DNA of 64,000 bases, taken from Cladophialophora immunda (taxonomy: Eukaryota > Ascomycota > Eurotiomycetes > Chaetothyriales > Herpotrichiellaceae). The translations under genes were made by a program, and so were the position numbers. Positions 41,620 to 52,470 of the stretch are shown here, one piece after another (position 1 is the first letter of the stretch; each line of letters opens with the position of its first letter). Location: positions 2,930,777 to 2,994,776 of the forward strand of contig NW_015622545.1 in the NCBI RefSeq assembly GCF_000835495.1, written 5' to 3'. The notes under the pieces are model-generated. The model worked only from the letters and a program-made list of their open reading frames with translations, did no database searches and had not been told where the DNA came from.

Positions 41620-44600
41620 ATGTCTCGCAGAGTCACTCGTTCATCTGCGAGGCTCGCTGCAGAGTCTGGCGCCTCCACTACCTCGCCTGCCGCTCCCTCC
41701 AACCCGTCGACGGCCATCTCCACGCCAAACCCCCCCACTGCCTCGTCGAGAAAACGAAAGGCCCCAGCCCGTCGAGCATCTAGCCCTACCGATCATTCTG
41801 AAGAGACAAGCCCTCCGTCGACCCGTCGCGGAAAGAGGCAAAAGTTGACCGAGCAGGTCCAGCCTCAGCCGGCAACCGCACAGCCTGTCTCTCGATCAAC
41901 TCGGAGAAGAGCAGCGCAGAACGAGGTGGCGATGTCTAATAATGGGTATGTAATGATTGCAGAGAACAACATGCTGGCTGCCAGTGATCTGACATATTCA
42001 GTAACCCTTCAAAATACACTGAAGAGTCCGAGAAACCGTTACCCTCAAAATCGAGTTCACGCCGCCAATCCAGCAGAAACAACAAGACTCAAGGTAGTTT
42101 GCGCTTCTCAGGTGGGCACATCTTTCTTACTGACTCCCACGGCAGACCTGTCTCCATCCGCCCCGTCCTCGCAGCCGCGCAGACAGAGAAAGCGCTTGAC
42201 CAAGAAAGACCAAGATGTTCAGATGAAAGACGAGGAAGAAGACGAGAAACTTTCGAGTCAAGAGAAAGACACTTCCCCCCTCGCTCACCACTCCCACAGC
42301 GACAGTAACGACGGAGACGATCATACCGATATGGATGATGACGATGGTCCCGATCCCTTTTCCGCAGCCCTTTTCGGTGCCGGCCGTGGCCCTTCCTCGG
42401 GGTTATCGAGTACTCTGAGAGCCTTGAGTGGAATGATGAGTGGCATGTCATCAAGATTGAGAGATATCCTGAACAATCTACGACAGACAGACAACCCTAC
42501 TATGCAGATGGTGGCCCTAGAGGAGTTGTCGAATCTGCTGCTGGTCTCAAATGAAGACAATCTTTCGGGCCAATTTTCGCCAGATCCCTACGTCAAAGAA
42601 CTTGTGGCCTTGATGCAACCAAATCCCATCACGGGTGAAGAGAATCCCGAGATGATGCTGTTGGCTTGCCGTTGTATTGCCAATCTGATGGAGGCTTTAC
42701 GAGGCTCGGTGGCCAACGTGGTGTATGGAGGTGCTGTGCCGGTCCTTTGTCAAAAGTTGCTTGATATTCAGTACATCGACGTCGCCGAGCAGGCCTTGAG
42801 CACGTTATCTAAAGTCTCGATCGACTTTCCTGGATCGATCGTCCGCGAAGGCGGTTTGACCGCTTGTCTTCAATTCCTTGACTTTTTTGCTACCGGCACA
42901 CAGCGAACTGCTGTTACCACTGCAGCCAATTGCTGTCGTAACATACCTCACGATTCATTCCCGGTCATCCGGGATGTTATGCCGATCCTTCTCAATGTCT
43001 TGTCCAGCCACGATCAGAAGGTGGTCGAGCAGGGCTGCTTGTGCGTCACTCGGGTCATCGATAGTTTCAAGCACAGTCCAGACAAGCTCGAGCAACTGGT
43101 TGATCCGCCGTTACTTCGAGCAATCCTGGGACTCCTTCTACCAGGTACTACGAACCTCATTGGAGCAAATATTCATACCGAGTTCCTCCGCGTGCTCGCG
43201 ATAGTGGCGCGAGCAAGCCCCCGACTTTCCGCAGAGTTGTTGAAGATGAATGTCGTCGACACTCTGTACCAGATCCTCACGGGCGTGTCGCCTCCCACTG
43301 AGACCGAGGACGCTGCTTCCAAAATTGACAGTGTTGTCATCATGCAAGCCTTGATCCATAGACCGAGGGAACAGATTTATGAAACCCTGAACGTCATATG
43401 CGAACTCCTCCCAAGCCCAAACCTCTCCGATGAGTCGGACTTTGAAGTCTACGAAGATATGGATGACTACATGTCCGATGAGGGTAACCAGCAACCAGCG
43501 CAGCAATCAAAGACGGAGAAGAGACTGGAGCTGCTGCAAGACTGCAAACAAGAGACACGCCGTTTTGCGACCATCCTTCTCCCAACATTGACCGACGCTT
43601 ACTCAAGTACTGTCAACCTGAGTGTCCGGCAGAAAGTACTTATCGCCCAGCTCAAGATCCTCTCCAATCTCGAAACCTCTGTCATCGAGGAAGCTCTACG
43701 CCCAGTACCATATGCATCGTTCCTTGCGTCGATATTGTCTCAAGAGGACCACCCAAGCTTGGTCATGTTTGCTCTCCAAGCGTCAGAACTACTTTTTGAA
43801 AGGCTTGAAGACATCTACCAATACCAGTTCCACCGCGAGGGTGTAATCGGCGAGATCAAGAAATTGGCGGACAGGCCCCTCGAAATCGACGCAAAGTCTT
43901 CGAAAAGCAACGATCCGAACGGTCACAATAGTGCCGCGGGTGATAATAGGACCCAACCAGTGGGCGATGAGAAGCAGCGCCACGGACGCGACGGCGACAA
44001 CGATGACGAAGATGGCGACGGAGAAGTCGACGAAGAGGATGGCGAGGAGAATGATGACGATGATGCAGAAGACGAAGACAATGAGGAGATGAGAGAGGAC
44101 GACGATGAAGACGAGGACGATGACATTGGAGTTCGACATCACCACGACCACGATCTGGATGATTCTCAGAGTTCAGACTCTTCCGATGAGGATGACGAGA
44201 TGCCGTCTCCGCTGGCCATTGCTGGAGTCGCCGATCTGGTAGTTATACGGGCGAAGAAATTCTTGGAAAAATATGACACGCCAAAGGGTAAAGAGTTGAA
44301 AGAAAGGGCCTCCAAGATCCGTACCGACCTCCATGAGCTGGCGAACGACATCGAAAATTTTTACAGCCAACCGAACCAGATGGAAACCGACAATAACCTC
44401 TTCACCCGCCTGGCAAGTTATTTCGACGGCGATGCCTTGGAAAGCATAACAAGTTCTGAGTTGTTGGACTCTGGGATTATTCGCGTGCTAGTACAGGTCC
44501 TGTCTGAAGTCCCTCCAGCGTCCAGCACTGCTAGGGAACACCTCGTTGCAGCTTTCATGCAAACGACCTATAAAGGCAACATTAAAACAACCTCGGCGAC

Positions 44601-47358
44601 ATCTGCGGCGACGCCTTTCAGTGTCCTCGTTCAAAAGTTGCAGGATCTATTGAGCCGTGCGGAACACTTCGAAGTCCTCACTGTCAACAACAACGCCTCC
44701 GAGAGCAATCGGAGCAGCTCCACTTCAATGCTGTCGCGTCAGCTACGTCTGAAACTGGCAGCAGATGCTGACAGCGATATTCCTCCAACATATCGTGACA
44801 TGGTCGTCTCCATTCACGCGATTGCTACTTTCAAGGCACTTGATGATTACCTCCGACCTCGAATCAGCCAATCCGAGCGTCCAGCGTCGGCCCAGCGCCG
44901 CCGTGACATGCTTCAACAGCTGGCAAATGCTCGCCTCGCCCATCTTTCTGGTGCTGCCGAGTCAGGATTGCTCTCTCCATTCGGGCAGGAACTTAGTTCA
45001 CCGGCCCCTACTGGGAAGGTAAACTCTCGTCCCGAATCTCGTGTCTCTTCTCGAACAAAACAAAGATCTGAGGAGCGCCAGAATGCCGTCGACAACAAGC
45101 CAGCCGAAAAGCCCGAGCGAAAGCGGCTCACTCGTCGCACCCAGGCTTCTTCGTCAAATCAGCTCCCGGCGCCCGAGCCCAGCTCCGAGGACACATCTAA
45201 CAAGTTAGAGTGTGCGGATGAAAAAGTTCTGGAAGATGTCGAAGCTCCTGATGCCGAGGGGGAAAGCGCACTCGAGGCCTTTGTGGATGGCCTTGAGGAG
45301 GATGGTTCGGATGCAGAAGCGCCTGAGCCGGGAGCTGTCAATATGGAAATTGGCTCTAGTGGCAAGGTGACGGCTCGAAAAGAAGATGGTACGAGAGTCC
45401 TTACGCCTCAGCCAGGGACACCTGTCCCTGGAAGCACTCGCCCACCATCTTCAGGGCAATCTCCCGGGCCCTCTCCAGCAGGGCCGGGAGGTCGCCCCTC
45501 ATATGCTCAAGCCCTTGCATCGATTCCTCAAGACTGGCACATTGAGTTCAGTATCGATGGGAAGATTATCCCGAACAATACGACCATCTATCGAGCAGTT
45601 CACCACAACCGTGATCAGCCACAGGTTCCGGCATCCCGGAGCGTCTGGTCCGGTGTCCACACAGTGAAATTCAGAAAGGTCCGCGGCCCTCCTCCTACAC
45701 CGTCCAATATCTCTACTTGGGACGAGAGCGAAAACCGTGAGTCCAAAAATGGTTTACCAGCTTCGTTCAGTGGCCATCCTGTCACGTCCTCTATCCTCGC
45801 TTTGCTCAGAATCCTCCACGAGCTCAACGCAAATCTTGACGAGCTACAAGATTTCATTGGACAACCGGAATCGAAGCTCTATCCAGAGTCTCTTGCATCC
45901 TTTATCAACACGAAATTGACGGCCAAGATGAATCGCCAGTTGGAGGAACCCCTGATTGTGGCTAGTAACTGCTTACCTGATTGGAGCGAAGACCTTGCTC
46001 GGTCATTTCCATTCCTATTCCCCTTCGAGACCAGACACCTTTTCTTGCAGTCGACCTCGTTCGGATACTCACGTTCTATGATTCGATGGCAGAATAGTCA
46101 ATCCGAGAACGACGACCGCCGCGACCGTCGCAGAGATGACAGACCCATGCTAGGCCGACCTCAGCGTCAGAAGGTGCGCATCTCTCGGCATCGTATCCTG
46201 GAGTCAGCCATGAAGGTTATGGACATGTATGGCGCCTCCCCCAGTGTCTTGGAAGTGGAGTACTTTGAAGAAGTTGGAACAGGTCTAGGCCCGACTCTCG
46301 AATTCTACTCGACTGTATCGAAGGAGTTTTGCAAGAAGAAGCTGAAAATGTGGCGAGAGAATGATTCGGGCGAGAACGACCAGTTTGCCTTCGGCAAGAA
46401 TGGCCTTTTCCCGACCCCTATGAGTCCGGAGGAGAGTCGAGGCGAAGCGGGCAAAAAGCTCTTGCTTTTGTTCAAGACGCTCGGAAAATTCGTGGCTCGT
46501 TCAATGCTCGATTCACGAATCATCGACATCGCATTCAGTCCAACCTTTTTCAAGATGGGCGGGGCTAGCAATGCGGCTCCCTCGATTGGCTTGCTGCGAA
46601 CGATCGACCAGGACCTTGCAAATTCTCTGTCTCAACTTCAACAATTCCTCAAAGCCAAGGCCCGAATTGAAGTGGATTCATCTATGACCGAAGATGAGAA
46701 GGCACAGACGATCGAGGACCTCACCATCCGTGGAGCCAAAGTTGAGGATCTCATGCTCGACTTCACCCTGCCTGGCTATCCCAGTATTGAGCTCGTTCCA
46801 AATGGCTCGAACGTTAGTGTGACCATGGAAAACATCCAGCATTATGTGGAACGAGTGCTCGATCTCAGCCTTGGAAGCGGCGTCCGCGCCCAGATCGAGG
46901 CGTTCCAGACTGGATTCTCTCAAGTCTTTTCGTACTCGTCTCTGAGCGCATTCACCCCGGATGAGCTGGTCATGCTCTTTGGCCGTACCGAGGAAGACTG
47001 GAGCATCGAGACACTGATGGATTCGGTCAAAGCCGATCACGGGTACAATATGGACAGCAAGAGCGTCAAGAATTTGTTGCAGACCATGTCGGAACTGACC
47101 CCGGCCCAACGCCGTGACTTCTTGCAGTTTGTTACCGGTAGCCCGAAGCTTCCCATCGGAGGATTCAAGAGTCTTACGCCGATGTTCACGGTGGTTTGCA
47201 AACCTAGCGAGCCACCCTACACATCCGACGACTACTTGCCCAGTGTTATGACTTGTGTCAATTACCTCAAGCTTCCGGACTACACCTCGCAGAAGGTGCT
47301 AAAGGAGAGGTTGTTTGTGGCTATTCGAGAGGGCCAGGGCGCGTTCCATTTGTCTTGA
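41620..47358 (+). CDS. UFD4: HECT ubiquitin ligase UFD4 (TRIP12 type)
   Basis: UFD4 is the E3 ligase of the ubiquitin-fusion degradation pathway and cooperates with the N-degron pathway. Three exons (41620-41945, 42002-42093, 42146-47358) give 1876 residues. The introns, 56 and 52 bp, together equal 108 bp, so an open frame runs through them; the spliced reading NPSKYTEESEKPLPSKSSS is the better one. A basic Ser-rich N-terminus is followed by armadillo repeats (about 240-520), a very acidic tract (about 745-815, many D and E), a K-box/TRIP12-like region and a Pro-rich linker. The HECT domain fills the last 370 residues and the catalytic Cys is at residue 1843 in PSVMTCVNYLKLP. Ends GAFHLS. 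The ATG at 41620, not the preceding TTG, is the start. Confidence 0.95.
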   Translation: MSRRVTRSSARLAAESGASTTSPAAPSNPSTAISTPNPPTASSRKRKAPARRASSPTDHSEETSPPSTRRGKRQKLTEQVQPQPATAQPVSRSTRRRAAQNEVAMSNNGYVMIAENNMLAASDLTYSVTLQNTLKSPRNRYPQNRVHAANPAETTRLKVVCASQVGTSFLLTPTADLSPSAPSSQPRRQRKRLTKKDQDVQMKDEEEDEKLSSQEKDTSPLAHHSHSDSNDGDDHTDMDDDDGPDPFSAALFGAGRGPSSGLSSTLRALSGMMSGMSSRLRDILNNLRQTDNPTMQMVALEELSNLLLVSNEDNLSGQFSPDPYVKELVALMQPNPITGEENPEMMLLACRCIANLMEALRGSVANVVYGGAVPVLCQKLLDIQYIDVAEQALSTLSKVSIDFPGSIVREGGLTACLQFLDFFATGTQRTAVTTAANCCRNIPHDSFPVIRDVMPILLNVLSSHDQKVVEQGCLCVTRVIDSFKHSPDKLEQLVDPPLLRAILGLLLPGTTNLIGANIHTEFLRVLAIVARASPRLSAELLKMNVVDTLYQILTGVSPPTETEDAASKIDSVVIMQALIHRPREQIYETLNVICELLPSPNLSDESDFEVYEDMDDYMSDEGNQQPAQQSKTEKRLELLQDCKQETRRFATILLPTLTDAYSSTVNLSVRQKVLIAQLKILSNLETSVIEEALRPVPYASFLASILSQEDHPSLVMFALQASELLFERLEDIYQYQFHREGVIGEIKKLADRPLEIDAKSSKSNDPNGHNSAAGDNRTQPVGDEKQRHGRDGDNDDEDGDGEVDEEDGEENDDDDAEDEDNEEMREDDDEDEDDDIGVRHHHDHDLDDSQSSDSSDEDDEMPSPLAIAGVADLVVIRAKKFLEKYDTPKGKELKERASKIRTDLHELANDIENFYSQPNQMETDNNLFTRLASYFDGDALESITSSELLDSGIIRVLVQVLSEVPPASSTAREHLVAAFMQTTYKGNIKTTSATSAATPFSVLVQKLQDLLSRAEHFEVLTVNNNASESNRSSSTSMLSRQLRLKLAADADSDIPPTYRDMVVSIHAIATFKALDDYLRPRISQSERPASAQRRRDMLQQLANARLAHLSGAAESGLLSPFGQELSSPAPTGKVNSRPESRVSSRTKQRSEERQNAVDNKPAEKPERKRLTRRTQASSSNQLPAPEPSSEDTSNKLECADEKVLEDVEAPDAEGESALEAFVDGLEEDGSDAEAPEPGAVNMEIGSSGKVTARKEDGTRVLTPQPGTPVPGSTRPPSSGQSPGPSPAGPGGRPSYAQALASIPQDWHIEFSIDGKIIPNNTTIYRAVHHNRDQPQVPASRSVWSGVHTVKFRKVRGPPPTPSNISTWDESENRESKNGLPASFSGHPVTSSILALLRILHELNANLDELQDFIGQPESKLYPESLASFINTKLTAKMNRQLEEPLIVASNCLPDWSEDLARSFPFLFPFETRHLFLQSTSFGYSRSMIRWQNSQSENDDRRDRRRDDRPMLGRPQRQKVRISRHRILESAMKVMDMYGASPSVLEVEYFEEVGTGLGPTLEFYSTVSKEFCKKKLKMWRENDSGENDQFAFGKNGLFPTPMSPEESRGEAGKKLLLLFKTLGKFVARSMLDSRIIDIAFSPTFFKMGGASNAAPSIGLLRTIDQDLANSLSQLQQFLKAKARIEVDSSMTEDEKAQTIEDLTIRGAKVEDLMLDFTLPGYPSIELVPNGSNVSVTMENIQHYVERVLDLSLGSGVRAQIEAFQTGFSQVFSYSSLSAFTPDELVMLFGRTEEDWSIETLMDSVKADHGYNMDSKSVKNLLQTMSELTPAQRRDFLQFVTGSPKLPIGGFKSLTPMFTVVCKPSEPPYTSDDYLPSVMTCVNYLKLPDYTSQKVLKERLFVAIREGQGAFHLS
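41946..42145 (+). other. Two frame-preserving introns inside UFD4
   Basis: Intron 1 is 41946-42001 (GTATGT...TATTCAG, with TGAC branch sequence). Intron 2 is 42094-42145 (GTAGTT...TTACTGACTCCCACGGCAG). Their sum is 108 bp, so an unspliced ORF stays open while reading the exon between in the wrong frame. Confidence 0.8.
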
Positions 47359-49978
47359 AGATTGGCTACAATTTGCACTGGAACTCCGGGACGGTCGGAA
47401 AGAGGACGAATCCCCAAATTATGGGCGTGTGGATGGAAGTGGATTTCAGTGTGCATCACTCTTCAACGGTAATAAGCTTTTTCTCGAGCTTGGAAAACAA
47501 ACAAGATGGGTTGCAAGTAATGGTTGATTGCGGGGGCTGGAAGCATCCTCATATAACGACAGAAAGGGACAAGACGGCCTTCGAGCTGGCACAATCGGAC
47601 TTGGGTGCGAATCAGGTCAAATCCGGAATGGTCATGGGAGTCTTGCAATTCAGCCAGTTTGTATGGCCGTGGGATGCGTTGACCAGGATCAGGATTCCAT
47701 TTGTGTGCTGGCGGTACAACTGGCAGCAAGGTCATGGATCATGGATCGTGGCGATCAATGGCCAGGTTATTGATGGGCGACCTGCAGCCAGGCTACCCTG
47801 CCTGCGATGCAAGATGCAAAAAAAGGAGAAACAGGAAAGACTGGGATATGTGAGGCAAACGAGTGGCATGGGGAGGCAAGGAAGCAGAGAAGAAAGAGAA
47901 AACAACCGAAACCACATAGCTTAGTTTTCAATGACAATGAAACCCTCATGATGTTAGATAGAGGGAATAAGGCGGCCCTGCCGGAATTACATATTGGATG
48001 ACCACGGTGACGGATCAGAGCGATGCAGCAGGCTTCGACTCGACTTGTAGCAGGGTCAATGACGATCATTTCAAAGTGAAGCGGAAGGCAACGAGTGCTC
48101 GTAGCCGCAGGCAGCGAGGAGCCATCCATCGCGCATCTTCCATCTCCATCTCCTAAAGCACCCGAGCCAAGGGCGGTGTTCTCTGCGCCTCCCCTCTCTC
48201 CTTGCATCCCTGCTCTGCCTGCCTGCCCTGACTGCGTGTGGGGGTATGACCCTGTGCGTTGTGGTCTGACTTTCCCCCTTTTCCGAGGGTGTCAGGGGTC
48301 GTCGGCGTCGGGTGTAGAGTTCCGTGGAGTGGGTGGTAGGTGCCTAGGGATGTAGTGGGCAAAAATGAAACGGAAAAAAAAAGAAAGAGTCGGTGTCGAA
48401 AAAATACGAGGTCCTAAACCGGCATGGTGGCATGGAGTGCAAGCCTCGCCCTTGTCCTCGCCTGCGCAGTAGCCGACAAGGACCTCCTAGCTAGGTAGGT
48501 AGGGACCTGTGTATCTCTCCGTCTCCCGTGATGGGCTACTAGAGACGAATGCGGTATTCGGGCCCTATGTATAGGTGGTCCGTGGTCGGGGTCGGTGGTC
48601 CGGGTCGGTGGTCGGTGGTCTGTGGTCTGTGGTCTGTGGTCTGTGGTCTGTGGTCTGTGGTCTGTGGCCAGGGTAAGAGTTAAGGGTAAGGGTAAGGGTA
48701 TTCCCTCGGAAGTGCGGAAGATTTTTTGGAGTGATGGGGGGGCCCAAAAGTGCGATGGTATAGCACTTGTAACTTGTCCTTGTAGGCACCTACTTGGTAG
48801 GTAGCGAGCTGCGAGCTACGAGCGACAAGCGTTAGAGCCGGGAAAATGTTCCTTCAGCCTTGTCTCGGATGCGGCATGCCGGACCGCCACGGCTTCGTGC
48901 TCTCGAAATGTGGGCTTGGGACCCCGGTGCGTGGTACATGCTACGTGCGAGGGACAAGTACTTGTACTTGTAGGTACGAGATACACAGCAGGGTGACTAC
49001 TTGGTAGGGGATTTGACTCCCCGAGAGGAGACTCAGCCTGGTGGCTTCATTCGCTGAAAGGCACGAGCTGTTGTTCCCATGTCCCATGTCCCACGTCCCC
49101 TGTTCCATGCCTCGGACCTAAGTTCCCGCATCTTGCATCAAGGTCGCCTTACGACTCGAGTGTTTGCAAGATGCGTCCCCTTAGCCGCAAAATAACTTTT
49201 CCCCAAGGGCCTTTAGCCGACCGGAGGAGAGCCGAACGACCTTCCTCAATCAGAGCCAGGGTTGCCATCTCAGGGCTAGGCAAATGAATGGTCCGCCATC
49301 AACAACAATATCTCGTATATTCTTGATTTGATGATCCGTTTTGAGTTTTTTTTTTTTTCGTTCGTGGTGCACCCCACGTCCCGCGATCGGGGTGCCGCAT
49401 GGCGCAAAGCTGAATGGCCGCGACCAGGGGAAGACGCTTGCTTCGTCAAAAGCGGGCTGGGCGCGGGTTCATGAAAAAAAAAGAAAAGGGCTGAACGACG
49501 ATCATTCTTGCGGTGAGCATCCACGCCCTTCCACCATCCATGCGCAACTAGGCCCGGGCCTGACCGGAGCAAGGAGATGTGGGGACTCGGCAGTTCTGAT
49601 CAACCCGAGATTGTCCACGAAGGGATGGGTTCTGGAAGATAAGGAAAACGAAAGATTCCAAAGGTACGAGTCACTTCCTTGTATGTTACGGGGGGTATCT
49701 TTTCTTGGTCCTGGATCCACAGCGTTCGCAGAAGGGAGAAGAAAAAAAAAGGATCAGTGGTGGGAGCAATAGTCAGACGGACAGGCAAGCGAACACCACC
49801 ACACCCCATGCGTCATTACTGCTCATTGCCATCGCTTCCAATCGTCTCCTCGTAATTCCAACTCTCGAACGAGCCCTAAATCGACACTGACTCGTCGTTC
49901 ATCTTGCAACGCCTGTGCGCACCACTACAAAAGTTCCATCAACAAGGCGCCGGCGCAGGGAGTCAAACAGCCGAGCCA
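47359..49978. other. Long repeat-bearing intergenic region, no gene seen
   Basis: 2.6 kb between convergent genes. Overlapping ORFs of 60-220 codons have no domain, and the one starting at 47253 is an out-of-frame shadow of UFD4. It includes a TGTGGTC minisatellite, a GGGTAA cluster, poly-T and poly-A runs and several TAGGTAGGTA motifs. Confidence 0.45.
48575..48705. repeat. GT-rich minisatellite followed by a GGGTAA cluster
   Basis: Seven tandem TGTGGTC-type heptamers (48621-48669, last one TGTGGCC) follow degenerate GGTCGGT/GGTCCGG units from about 48575. Directly after come four GGGTA(A) units at about 48671-48700. Confidence 0.85.
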
Positions 49979-50989
49979 TCACGTATACCGGAGTGACACG
50001 GGTGGGTGTGTTTCATCGGGCGCCTGAACCAAACAGATAGGCACCTCCTGCTGGTGCTCTCTCGCCTTTGTGGCTGACGTGCGGTGCTGGCTGTCGCTAG
50101 GCTTCCTGTTAAGCGAATTGCTTCTTGATCCCGACCCCAGCGCAGGCTTAGAGTTTAAGCTAGCCCTGGAGCCGCCTCCTCGGTATCGGTCTGAATGCAC
50201 ATGTTGGGGCCAGGCACTGCTGTGGTCTCCCGAGCCATGGCTTCGAGTAGTGGGACCATGTCGACTGGCATAGCCTTGTCTGCTTCCCCGGGAGTAGCTC
50301 CGCTCGCTCCGGGCATACTGCGCGATCTTCTCCCTCTGGAGCTGCTTGACGAGCATGCAGCGCCTGATGTCACGGAGGCTCACCAGCAACAAGGCAAAAT
50401 GCAAGATCCACACAACCGTGCCGAATGTGATGCCGGCAAGTTGGAGGCTACCGATGTCGTAGAGCGTGGGCTCACATTCCCGAGCAAAAATATTCAGCAT
50501 GTTGCAAACGAGGATCCCCGACTGCGTGTGGACTGCGGGCTGCCAGAGCCGAAACAAAGAGCCGTAGCCTGCGAGGAACAGGGCTGGAAGAAGGCTGAGC
50601 AGCACAAGCATGGGGGCGCATGTGTGGATGATCAGGGAGGGTCGGGAGATCGAGGGGCGATGACTCGAGTCCCCCGTCGATCGTGAGTTCTTTTGCATGC
50701 GGCCCTGAAGCAGGACAATCGCGTGATAGAGGAAGGCGAATACCAGGGGTCCGAGAGGCATGCCATCGGTCCAGTCGCCCCGGTTAGGCCCTGTATTATG
50801 GAAGAAATTGGCGTTCCATCGGGGGATAGCGGCAGAAAAAAGTGAAAGGGCGATCAAGCTGGCCAGCAGGCTCACGAGATGCAGTGCTGTGATGAAGCGT
50901 CGGCGTAAGCGGTAGCGACGACTAGTGGGTGGCGGTGAGAGGTCGGCGGGGTAAGTTGAAGTCAAAATGAGGGTTTTGGAGCCGAGCAT
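49979..50989 (-). CDS. Four-helix integral membrane protein of unknown function
   Basis: The single ORF encodes 336 residues. After a basic start (SRRYRLRRRF), four hydrophobic helices are visible: ITALHLVSLLASLIALSLFSA, LVFAFLYHAIVLLQ, a third from PMLVLLSLLPALFLAGYG, and ITFGTVVWILHFALLLVSL. The loop between helices 1 and 2 has WNANFFHNTGPNRGDWTDG, which looks conserved and outward-facing. The spacing resembles MARVEL-type proteins, though no signature is certain. The C-terminal 120 residues are Ser/Arg/His-rich, basic and probably cytosolic. No function is proposed. Confidence 0.78.
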   Translation of the reverse strand: MLGSKTLILTSTYPADLSPPPTSRRYRLRRRFITALHLVSLLASLIALSLFSAAIPRWNANFFHNTGPNRGDWTDGMPLGPLVFAFLYHAIVLLQGRMQKNSRSTGDSSHRPSISRPSLIIHTCAPMLVLLSLLPALFLAGYGSLFRLWQPAVHTQSGILVCNMLNIFARECEPTLYDIGSLQLAGITFGTVVWILHFALLLVSLRDIRRCMLVKQLQREKIAQYARSERSYSRGSRQGYASRHGPTTRSHGSGDHSSAWPQHVHSDRYRGGGSRASLNSKPALGSGSRSNSLNRKPSDSQHRTSATKAREHQQEVPICLVQAPDETHPPVSLRYT

Positions 50990-52095
50990 CTTTTCTAGTC
51001 GACGCTCAAGGTGCTGACAGGTGTCGTACTTCGTAATAAAACCAATCTCTTAATGCAGGCGTGGAATGGGCGTCAGATCGTAAAAGTCGTCACGAGGAAG
51101 AGAAAACAGGAAAGTCTCTCGCCAGCGAGATTATTCGAGGCCAAAGAGGCAAACCAGTGCAGCAGATTCCACTGCGCAAGTCGTCAAGCAAAGTGCGGTC
51201 AAGAAAAAAGCAAACAAGAGAGGGGGAGAGAGAGAGAGAGAAGGGACAAGAAGAGTAGCAGTCGGGCGACGTTGCGGAATTCATGTTGTTGATGTGTCGC
51301 GCCCTGTATCAGAAGCGTGCCTGGATTGCAAATGGTCGCGCGATGATCCTGCGACGCTTCATGAAGGAGGTTGTGTGAACTGGAACAGGTCTTGCGAATC
51401 AGAAGGCCCTGAAGAAGTGGTCTGGGCGATCATGAAACGATATACCGAGCAGGGGGCGGCCTAGCGTTTCGCTGTCAGCCTGACCCGTTGACCGCCCGGG
51501 CAGCGATTGGTGAAAAAAGTCCGTGCTTCCCAAGATGGCTTCAACGGCTCAACGGCAAAGGGGACGGGGAAAGCCCATCGTGTCTCCGTCAAGCCAACCC
51601 CCAAGCGGTCTACGCCATCAGCCGGGCTCCTGAAGGGCTCTAGCTTCCTTAAGCCTGAACTGCTCGAGGCTTGGGACCTCCCTGGCCATCCGGCGCCGCA
51701 TACGGGTAACCCATTCTGTTGTAGGCTGGCTCACAACGGCTAGGAACCCGATTATGGAATTCCTCTGACAGTGTCCACCGTTGCTCCCTGGCTGCTTGGC
51801 ACGTCGGCGGTGGGGCAGAGCCCAATTGGAGGGGCAGCTTTTGGTAAGAGGACTCGCAAAAATGCGTAGTGGGAGAATAGTGCACTTGGGCAGGAGTGCC
51901 AGTGCAGAAACTTGGTCACCGTGACAAGCGACGGCTATGTCCTTTCCTCCGGAATTCCAATTTGGAGTCAGGCTGAAAAGACATCGAGGGTCCTGGGTCA
52001 TCCATTGTAGGCCGAATTCTTTCTGTGTTGTCCATTTGCTGACCTCTTCCCTTCTGTCGTACCGCTGGACTCGCAGATTCCGATTCGACTTCGAT
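50990..52095. other. Intergenic, with a GA run; no gene seen
   Basis: About 1.1 kb upstream of the membrane-protein gene. A GA dinucleotide run lies at about 51221-51242. A 164-codon minus-strand ORF at 52112-51618 overlaps the next gene and shows no domain. Confidence 0.45.
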
Positions 52096-52470
52096 ATGAG
52101 CACAACGCCCATCAGGCTGCGAGACTCTCCCGCTCAAGTGCAGGAAAAGCTTGGCCTCAGTAACCGACAGTTCGACAACTTCAAGAACTTTGCCCGAAGA
52201 GTCCACGGCGAATACTGTGCCGCTCATCCCAATTCCAAATGGGCCGATGTCAATGCGGTCTGGACCGCCGTGCCCGAACGAGAGAAACTCGATGTCATTC
52301 GCCTGATGTACAACCTGTGTACCGAATCCCACCTGTTCCCTCCTACCACCGGACGAACCGTGATCGAAGCAGGCATTGAACAGAGGCTGCATCAGGTGCG
52401 GCGTACCTGGCAGCAGACCTCGAGAACAAGGACGAGACCGTCAGCACAAGGGGATGATGGTGGATCCTGA
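52096..52470 (+). CDS. Small hypothetical protein, conserved-looking
   Basis: From the ATG at 52096 this ORF gives 124 residues; an in-frame upstream Met (51937) sits in sequence that looks non-coding. The protein is helical and balanced: RLRDSPAQVQEKLGLSNRQF, then FARRVHGEYC, DVNAVWTAVPEREKLDVIR, and a basic, Thr/Arg-rich tail. Codon use and composition look like a real protein, and the opposite-strand ORF over the same DNA is weaker. I do not recognise the family. No signal peptide or membrane segment is visible. Confidence 0.55.
   Translation: MSTTPIRLRDSPAQVQEKLGLSNRQFDNFKNFARRVHGEYCAAHPNSKWADVNAVWTAVPEREKLDVIRLMYNLCTESHLFPPTTGRTVIEAGIEQRLHQVRRTWQQTSRTRTRPSAQGDDGGS

Noticed and set aside
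41620..47358. UFD4 as a single uninterrupted exon starting at 41614
   Set aside because: 41614 is TTG, and good splice borders at 41946/42001 and 42094/42145 give a more sensible peptide between.
47253..47924. A separate 223-codon gene overlapping the UFD4 end
   Set aside because: It starts as an out-of-frame shadow of the HECT domain and continues into intergenic DNA with no domain.
48671..48700. Interstitial telomere repeats
   Set aside because: The unit is GGGTAA, which is not a rotation of the fungal telomere unit TTAGGG or its complement, and only about four copies are present.
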